The position numbers were made by a program, and so were the translations under genes. Shown in pieces: positions 6,551 through 6,576 of a stretch of 6,576 bases of DNA (positions within the stretch are counted from its first letter, which is position 1; each line of letters begins with the position of its first letter). The DNA lies in assembly GCA_902496505.1 (NCBI GenBank), contig CABVBB010000125.1, positions 1 to 6,576 of the forward strand, read 5' to 3'. The notes beneath the pieces were generated by a model. That model searched no databases, had not been told where the DNA came from, and saw only the letters and a program-made list of their open reading frames with translations. Origin of the DNA: an uncultured Peptococcaceae bacterium. GTDB lineage: Bacteria; Bacillota; Peptococcia; Peptococcales; Peptococcaceae.

Positions 6551-6576
6551 GGAGGACCTGACAACCTTCGGTTGTG
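6551..6576 (+). repeat. Dyad element, copy 2 (cut by window edge)
   Basis: GGAGGA (6551-6556), four bases, then ACAAC CTTC GGTTGTG (6561-6576). ACAACC and GGTTGT pair perfectly around TTC. The 16-base core differs from copy 1 (4933-4948) at only two positions, one of which turns the T-G wobble of copy 1 into C-G. It begins 22 bases after the MFS stop. AGGAGG (6550-6555) could instead be a ribosome binding site, but no well-spaced start codon is visible before the window ends. Confidence 0.45.

Noticed and set aside
6521..6551. Promoter after the MFS gene (TTGCTG with TTATAG or GATAAA)
   Set aside because: The -10 candidates match poorly or are wrongly spaced.

Overview
The window is chromosomal DNA from a bacterium, most likely a member of the Bacillota. 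The evidence is a SecA with a C-terminal zinc-binding SEC-C tail followed directly by prfB, a CwlD-type cell-wall amidase, purine-rich ribosome binding sites, and moderate GC (roughly half by eye). A Negativicutes-like host would fit, but this is a weak guess and the genus cannot be named from this sequence.

Layout, left to right. (1) Positions 1-1409 hold the 3' part of secA, whose reading frame is broken near 449 by an apparent loss of two bases. A hairpin terminator follows. (2) Positions 1491-2616 hold prfB (release factor 2), complete, with the classical autoregulatory +1 frameshift at an in-frame UGA. A bidirectional terminator follows. (3) Positions 2681-3517, minus strand, encode an exported or membrane-anchored cysteine hydrolase of the permuted NlpC/P60 (YiiX/YebB-like) kind. 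(4) Positions 3685-4086, plus strand, encode a small membrane-tethered protein of unknown function, with its own extended -10 promoter. (5) Positions 4092-4829, minus strand, encode a CwlD-like N-acetylmuramoyl-L-alanine amidase that meets gene 4 tail to tail with a 5-bp gap. (6) A divergent intergenic region, 4830-5121, holds a perfect 15-bp inverted repeat that buries the amidase ribosome binding site, a short dyad element, and a possible promoter. (7) Positions 5122-6528 encode a 12-TM MFS transporter with aromatic-acid/H+ symporter-like signatures. (8) The last 48 bases contain a strong purine-rich tract and a second copy of the dyad element, cut by the window edge.

The genes do not form one system. 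secA and prfB are housekeeping genes of protein export and translation termination. The two minus-strand genes and the small anchored protein are envelope-related or probably so. The transporter is a separate transcription unit. I see no defence system, mobile element, CRISPR array or RNA gene. The observations most worth checking are the amidase hairpin that covers its Shine-Dalgarno sequence, the repeated dyad flanking the MFS gene, and the secA frameshift.
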